A DNA stretch of 37,583 nt from JAJKIV01 sp036509075. GTDB taxonomy: Bacteria; Gemmatimonadota; Gemmatimonadetes; Gemmatimonadales; Gemmatimonadaceae. Positions 33,440 through 37,583 of the stretch are shown here, piece by piece. The position numbers were made by a program, and so were the translations under genes. The stretch lies in NCBI GenBank assembly GCA_036509075.1, contig DATCGG010000469.1, forward strand, positions 1 to 37,583, in the 5' to 3' direction. The notes under the pieces were generated by a model, which saw nothing but the letters and a program-made list of their open reading frames with translations, was not told the DNA's origin and did no database searches. Each line of letters begins with the position of its first letter. Position 1 is the stretch's first letter.

Positions 33440-35328
33440 TTGAAGAAGTCCCATCGCACGCCGTAATAATTGATCGCGCGAGGCGCTGTGTAATACGGAA
33501 CGACCGAGTAAATGTCGCCAAGAAGGTTCCTGTATTGCCACGAGATCGTCGCGTCGTAGAGGCGGAGCTCGAACAAGGTGGAGATCGAGCGGTATTGCGT
33601 GGAGCGCTGCGCCACCCCGTCCGCGGCGGGGAACGTCACCTCGGTCCGGTAGTCGTGCGTCACCGCCGCGAGAACGTGGAAGTTCCCGGTCGGGAATCGG
33701 CTCAACCAACTCGTGCTCGCGTACAGCTGGCTTTTCACCTGGTATTCGGGGACGTACGGTTCGTCGGCGGGCCATTTCATCGCTACAACGTCCACTCCGA
33801 CCCCCTTCCACAGTTTCCCGCGCAACGTCGCGAAGGTCGCGCGGCGCGCCACGCTCACGTCCTTATACAGCGTGTCATAGGCCCGCGGTGCCGGCACGAC
33901 GGTGGTGTCGATCGACATGATCCCGCCCGTCGCCCACAGCCGGCCGACACGCAGTCCAACCTCGCCGCGGTATGCGAGGGATGGAGGGCGTTCGTTGTCT
34001 TTGATGGGCCGCGTCTTGCCTAACGAGCCAGAAATCGCGAGAAACGGAAGCAGCTTCAGTCGAAGCGACGCATCACCGCGGAACGTCGAGTCCGATTCCT
34101 GCTGCTCAGCGTATACGGTCGCGGCGAGGATGCCGCGGTCGTAGCTCAATCGGGCTGCCGGTGTCAGGAACCACTGGCCGTTGAAGACTCGATATCGTGC
34201 GGTTGCGCTGAGGCTCGTATTGGCGAACCGCACGCCGCCGGTCGCGACATACTGCGCGCGAGATGCGATGGTGTCGACCGTATCGCCGATGAAGGGCGTC
34301 GAGGGTGTGCCTTCTGGCGGCGGGGTCGTAGTCGTAGTCGTGGTTTTCGCGTTGGTTTCGGCGAATCGGCTGGTGGAGGCGATGAGCTGGAGCCAGCGCG
34401 AGCCGTCCGAATCCCCGTAGCCGATGCGGAAGTACGCGTCCGATTGTGTCGCATCGAGCGGGGGGAGGTTGCTGAACGATCCGTCGGCCGACTGTTCGCG
34501 CTTTTGTTCGTTGCGACTCCGTTTCGTTCGCAGGATGACCCCGTCCGCGCTCCACTGCTTCTTTGCCCAGCCCAGTCGCGTCATTATGCCGAGGAGGTGG
34601 CCATCGCCACCTGCTCTCTGATCCTCGGTGCTGTATTGCTGTGCGCCGACCTGGAGCGCGAAGCTGTTCGCGAATCGGCGGCCGAAAAAGCCGCGATAGC
34701 TATTGGTCGCCAGATCGCCGGTCGCCACGTCGGCGCGTGTGTAGGGAGTCGTCTTGTTGACGCGCCAGCTGCGCATGTACACGCGGAGCTCCTCCGCAGC
34801 GCGCTCGACGACGATGTCCTCGAGCGTCCATGCGGGAATCGCCGCGAAGTCGTGCATCGGGCCAATCCGGGGGTCCAGCGGATCGAGCTCGACCCCGTCG
34901 TAGAAGAGGCGGATGCGGCGGAAGTCCCCCACGTAGGTGCTCGTCTGGGGCGTGGGAACCCATCCGGACGCGAAGCTGGAGACGCCCGGTATGCGACCGA
35001 GTATCTCGCCTAACGAGAGCGCTCCGCTCGCGAACAGCTCGTCCCTGCTCCAACGATACCGTTCCCCGATGTCGGTAAGCGGCGGCACCTCGGCGTGCGC
35101 AAGAGGCGCCTTGATGCTGTCAGCCGACCGGCGTGCGAGCGCGGCGGCGCGAATGCTGTCGGCGCGCAGCCTGGCTCGCGCGGAATCAGCCGCGGCGGAA
35201 TCGGCCGGAAGCGGGATGGCGAGCGTGGTGTCGCGCCGCGTCCGTGAGGTGTCCCGCGTCGGGACCTGGGCGCTCGCGCCACCGTGCAAAACGGCCCCGA
35301 CCAGGAGGGCGAGGCCGATGCGACGCAC
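33436..35328 (-). CDS. TonB-plug-like outer-membrane beta-barrel protein
   Basis: I start at GTG 35328, giving 630 residues with a signal peptide (RRIGLALLVGAVLHGGASA, mature from about residue 23). A linker of about 50 residues with repeated Asp-Ser pairs follows. Then a plug-like domain (LSLGEILGRIPGV, IRLFYDGVELDPLDP, IPAWTLEDIVVERAAEELRVY) leads to about 400 residues of alternating polar and aromatic strands ending in WDFFN. The overall shape is that of a TonB-dependent receptor, but the ligand is unknown and I do not see a clear TonB box. A run of seven Thr lies in one barrel loop. It is 29 bases after pepA. Confidence 0.75.
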   Translation of the reverse strand: MRRIGLALLVGAVLHGGASAQVPTRDTSRTRRDTTLAIPLPADSAAADSARARLRADSIRAAALARRSADSIKAPLAHAEVPPLTDIGERYRWSRDELFASGALSLGEILGRIPGVSSFASGWVPTPQTSTYVGDFRRIRLFYDGVELDPLDPRIGPMHDFAAIPAWTLEDIVVERAAEELRVYMRSWRVNKTTPYTRADVATGDLATNSYRGFFGRRFANSFALQVGAQQYSTEDQRAGGDGHLLGIMTRLGWAKKQWSADGVILRTKRSRNEQKREQSADGSFSNLPPLDATQSDAYFRIGYGDSDGSRWLQLIASTSRFAETNAKTTTTTTTPPPEGTPSTPFIGDTVDTIASRAQYVATGGVRFANTSLSATARYRVFNGQWFLTPAARLSYDRGILAATVYAEQQESDSTFRGDASLRLKLLPFLAISGSLGKTRPIKDNERPPSLAYRGEVGLRVGRLWATGGIMSIDTTVVPAPRAYDTLYKDVSVARRATFATLRGKLWKGVGVDVVAMKWPADEPYVPEYQVKSQLYASTSWLSRFPTGNFHVLAAVTHDYRTEVTFPAADGVAQRSTQYRSISTLFELRLYDATISWQYRNLLGDIYSVVPYYTAPRAINYYGVRWDFFN

Positions 35329-35357
35329 GCAGCGAACGACGGCCCGGAATGAACCGG

Positions 35358-36842
35358 TCAGCCCGCCCTCCCCCGCACGAATTCGACGAATATCCCGGTA
35401 GGCACGCCGGTCGGGCCCCGTGGGATCGCCACGAGATCCGCCTCGGAGTACGCCGTACCGGCAACGTCGAGGTGCACCCACGGATACTCCTCTGCGAACT
35501 CCTTCAAGAACATAGCAGCCGTGATCGTCCCACCGGCGCGTCCGCCGGTGTTCTTGATGTCGGCCACATCCGACTTGATCAGCTCCTTGTAGTCATCCCA
35601 CAACGGAAGCTGCCATCCGGGCTCGGCGGCTCGCTTCGCCGCCGACAGCACTTCGTCGATGAGACCCTGATCGGAGCCCAACACGCCGGTGGCGACGTGC
35701 CCCAGTGCAATGACGCACGCGCCGGTGAGCGTTGCTGCGTCGATCACCGCCGCCGGCTTGAACCGACGTGCGTACGAGAGAACGTCCGCCAGGACGAGTC
35801 GCCCTTCAGCATCGGTGTTGATGATCTCGATCGACTTGCCGAGGTGACTGATGACGACGTCGCCGGGTTTCACTGCCGTGCCGGAAGGCATGTTCGTCGT
35901 CGCGCCGAACATCCCGACCACGTTCACTTTGAGCTTGAGCCGCGCGATCGCCTCCATGGCGCCCAGCACACCCGCCGCGCCGCACATGTCGAACTTCATG
36001 AATTCCATGCGGTCGGCCGGTTTTATCGATATGCCGCCAGTGTCGAAACAAAGTCCCTTGCCGACAAGCACGATTGGGGCAGCGCCTCGCTTGCCCTTGC
36101 GATACTCCATCGTGACGAGCTTCGGATCCTGGTCCGTTCCCTGCGCGACGCAGAGGAACGATCCCATCTTCTGCCGCTCCATCTCGCGCCGGCCGAGCAC
36201 CGTCACTTTGAGCTTGTGCCGACGGCCGATGTCGCTCGCCGTCTTGGCGAGGTGGTCGGGCGTACACAGGTTGCCGGGCATCTGCGCGAGCCGGCGCGCG
36301 ACCTCGTAGCCGGCGGCGATCGCTTCCCCACGCGAGAGGGCGTCCTTTGCCGCTTTGGAGTCGTTGGTGACGATGATCGCGCGCGTCAGTGGTTTCTTGC
36401 GTTCTGCTTCCGGTGGCGGGGTTTTCAGATCGACGTACTCCCAGGCGCCCATCGCGAGGCCAACCACCATCGACTCGATCGTGTCGTTGTCGGCACCCGG
36501 TGCGACCGCGGCGAGTGCACCGGCGCCCATGCGATGTCCCTGACGCGCCAGCAGCGCCGCGCCGCGCCGGAACGCTGCCGCCGGCGCATCGGCCGCCGGC
36601 GTGCCCAACCCGATGAGAAGAACGCGACCGGCGCCGCTCTCTCCGCCGTCGAAGTGGAGCGTTTCGTCTCTGGCTCCGCGAAAGTCGCCGCGCTGGAGCG
36701 CACGGGACAACGCTCCGCCGAGGCGCTCATCTAGCGTGCGAAGTTGACCGGGCAGATCGGTGCCGGTCTGGAGCAGCACGCCGAGCAGCGGAGCGTCGAT
36801 CTCCGCTGCATCGCCGCTTCGTAAGGCGAATGTGAGAGCCAT
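35358..36842 (-). CDS. pepA: Leucyl aminopeptidase (M17)
   Basis: This is a cytosolic, two-metal aminopeptidase. The C-terminal catalytic domain has VGKGLCFDTGGISIKP with an active-site Lys and metal ligands, DMCGAAGVLGAM, and the signature NTDAEGRL with the active-site Arg. The 494-residue length is normal. The start is ATG 36842 and a probable promoter lies in the 78-base gap upstream. Confidence 0.96.
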   Translation of the reverse strand: MALTFALRSGDAAEIDAPLLGVLLQTGTDLPGQLRTLDERLGGALSRALQRGDFRGARDETLHFDGGESGAGRVLLIGLGTPAADAPAAAFRRGAALLARQGHRMGAGALAAVAPGADNDTIESMVVGLAMGAWEYVDLKTPPPEAERKKPLTRAIIVTNDSKAAKDALSRGEAIAAGYEVARRLAQMPGNLCTPDHLAKTASDIGRRHKLKVTVLGRREMERQKMGSFLCVAQGTDQDPKLVTMEYRKGKRGAAPIVLVGKGLCFDTGGISIKPADRMEFMKFDMCGAAGVLGAMEAIARLKLKVNVVGMFGATTNMPSGTAVKPGDVVISHLGKSIEIINTDAEGRLVLADVLSYARRFKPAAVIDAATLTGACVIALGHVATGVLGSDQGLIDEVLSAAKRAAEPGWQLPLWDDYKELIKSDVADIKNTGGRAGGTITAAMFLKEFAEEYPWVHLDVAGTAYSEADLVAIPRGPTGVPTGIFVEFVRGRAG

Positions 36843-36872
36843 TGATCGGATTTCGGTGGCGAAGTGGCGGGT

Positions 36873-36902
36873 AAGCTAGGGAGGGTCGCTGGCCGCCGGC
36901 AA
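36873..36902 (-). promoter_or_regulatory. Possible promoter of pepA
   Basis: TTGCCG (36902-36897), 18 bases and TAGCTT (36878-36873). The -10 with its downstream bases, TAGCTTACC, is identical to that of the nuo promoter. The leader would be about 24 bases. Confidence 0.45.
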
Positions 36903-36920
36903 GCGCGACGGGCTCGTGAA

Positions 36921-37583
36921 TTATGCCACACGATCGGGCGGCGGCACGCCGCGGAAGAACGCGTCCAGGTTCGTGAGGACGCGCTCACCCATCGCCACCC
37001 GCGACGCCGTCGTCGCACTCCCGAGATGCGGCAGCAGAACCGCGTTGTGCAACGCGAGCAGGCGCTCGGAAACGGCCGGCTCGCGCTCGAACACATCGAG
37101 CCCCGCCGCACCGACGTGTCCGCGCTCCAGCGCGTCGGCGAGTGCCGACTCATCGACCAGATCACCACGCGCCGTGTTGACCAGAATGGCGCCCGGGCGC
37201 ATCGACTCGAGGCGACGCGCGTCGATCATGCCCCGCGTTCCTTCGCGGGCAGGCGCGTGCAACGAGACGATGTCGCTTGCTGGGAGCAATTCGTCGAGCG
37301 ACGCGCATCGCTCCGCACGGGCATCGTTCACGGCGGTGGCGTCAGGTGCGCTGGGGTTCACGAATAGCACGCGCATCCCAAAGCCGCGGTGAGCACGCCT
37401 CGCGACGGCGGCGCCGATGCGTCCGAAGCCGACGACACCGAGCGTGGCGCCATTCACGCGAGTGCCGAGCAGGTGAGTTGGACGCCACCCGGCCCAATCC
37501 CCCGCGCGCAGTTGGCGCTCGCCCTCGCTGGTCCGGCGCGCCGCCGCGAGCATCAGCATTATGGCGAGGTCCGCCGTGTCTTC
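36921..37583 (-). CDS. D-isomer specific 2-hydroxyacid dehydrogenase, N-terminus off the right edge
   Basis: The frame is open to the last base of the window and the missing part would be the substrate-binding domain. Visible are DTADLAIMLMLAAARR, the NAD loop VVGFGRIGAAVARR, and the catalytic trio: Arg in NTARGDLVDE, Glu in DVFEREP and His in LPHLGSATT. It resembles glyoxylate/hydroxypyruvate reductases and D-glycerate dehydrogenases, but the exact substrate cannot be fixed. It ends 78 bases upstream of pepA. Confidence 0.92.
   Translation of the reverse strand, partial: EDTADLAIMLMLAAARRTSEGERQLRAGDWAGWRPTHLLGTRVNGATLGVVGFGRIGAAVARRAHRGFGMRVLFVNPSAPDATAVNDARAERCASLDELLPASDIVSLHAPAREGTRGMIDARRLESMRPGAILVNTARGDLVDESALADALERGHVGAAGLDVFEREPAVSERLLALHNAVLLPHLGSATTASRVAMGERVLTNLDAFFRGVPPPDRVA

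Noticed and set aside
35133..36734. Plus-strand open frame of 533 codons opposite pepA
   Set aside because: It is antisense to pepA, which carries intact M17 active-site motifs. Composition is Arg-rich and no domain is recognisable.

Overview
This 37.6 kb window is a dense, GC-rich (about 65% GC by eye) stretch of bacterial chromosome. It holds 36 protein genes, all on the minus strand except one (dcd). I see no insertion sequence, integrase, CRISPR array, rRNA or tRNA. The gene content is core metabolism and information processing. The B-type succinate dehydrogenase, LDH-like malate dehydrogenase, gapA-pgk-tpiA-secG run, many GTG starts, TonB-plug-like outer-membrane protein and intergenic heptamer repeats fit an aerobic diderm bacterium. 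Gemmatimonadota is my best guess, but this is inference; no marker gene here proves it.

Layout, read right to left in the direction of transcription. (1) 37583-36921: a D-2-hydroxyacid dehydrogenase cut by the right edge. (2) 36842-33436: leucyl aminopeptidase pepA and a TonB-plug-like outer-membrane protein. (3) 33398-22003: a long tightly packed run of yicC, gmk, rpoZ, coaBC, a family 4-like uracil-DNA glycosylase, dnaB, radA, ispD, tsaC, a YwlE-type phosphatase, aroE, comF and gapA. After a hairpin this continues into pgk and tpiA. (4) 19881-18328: secG and carA. (5) 18168-17845: an HU/IHF-family protein with an intrinsic terminator. (6) 17713-16057: moaD-moaE-moaA. (7) 15977-11266: mdh, sdhC-sdhA-sdhB and a small membrane protein. 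(8) 11248-10694: dcd on the plus strand. (9) 10426-1: the complex I operon nuoABCDEFGHIJKL, with nuoL cut by the left edge (nuoM and nuoN presumably lie beyond).

The two respiratory operons, nuo and mdh-sdhCAB, lie close together and link NADH and succinate oxidation to the quinone pool. Malate dehydrogenase feeds NADH to complex I. gapA, pgk and tpiA form a lower-glycolysis block. Most gene junctions are 1- or 4-base start/stop overlaps (TGATG, TAATG, ATGA, GTGA), which implies heavy translational coupling. Good sigma70-like promoters with TTGACA or near-TTGACA -35 boxes are visible before nuoA, the HU gene, secG and yicC, and weaker ones before mdh and pepA.

The strongest unexplained signals are at the DNA level. 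The non-palindromic octamer CGTTAGGC is over-represented on both strands. The rare Leu codon TTA is almost confined to Leu-Gly pairs inside that motif. Heptamer repeat arrays sit inverted around the nuo/dcd divergent promoter region, and one supplies the dcd start codon. Inverted repeats touch or lie within 6 bp of the -35 boxes of four promoters. I found no clear new multi-gene system.
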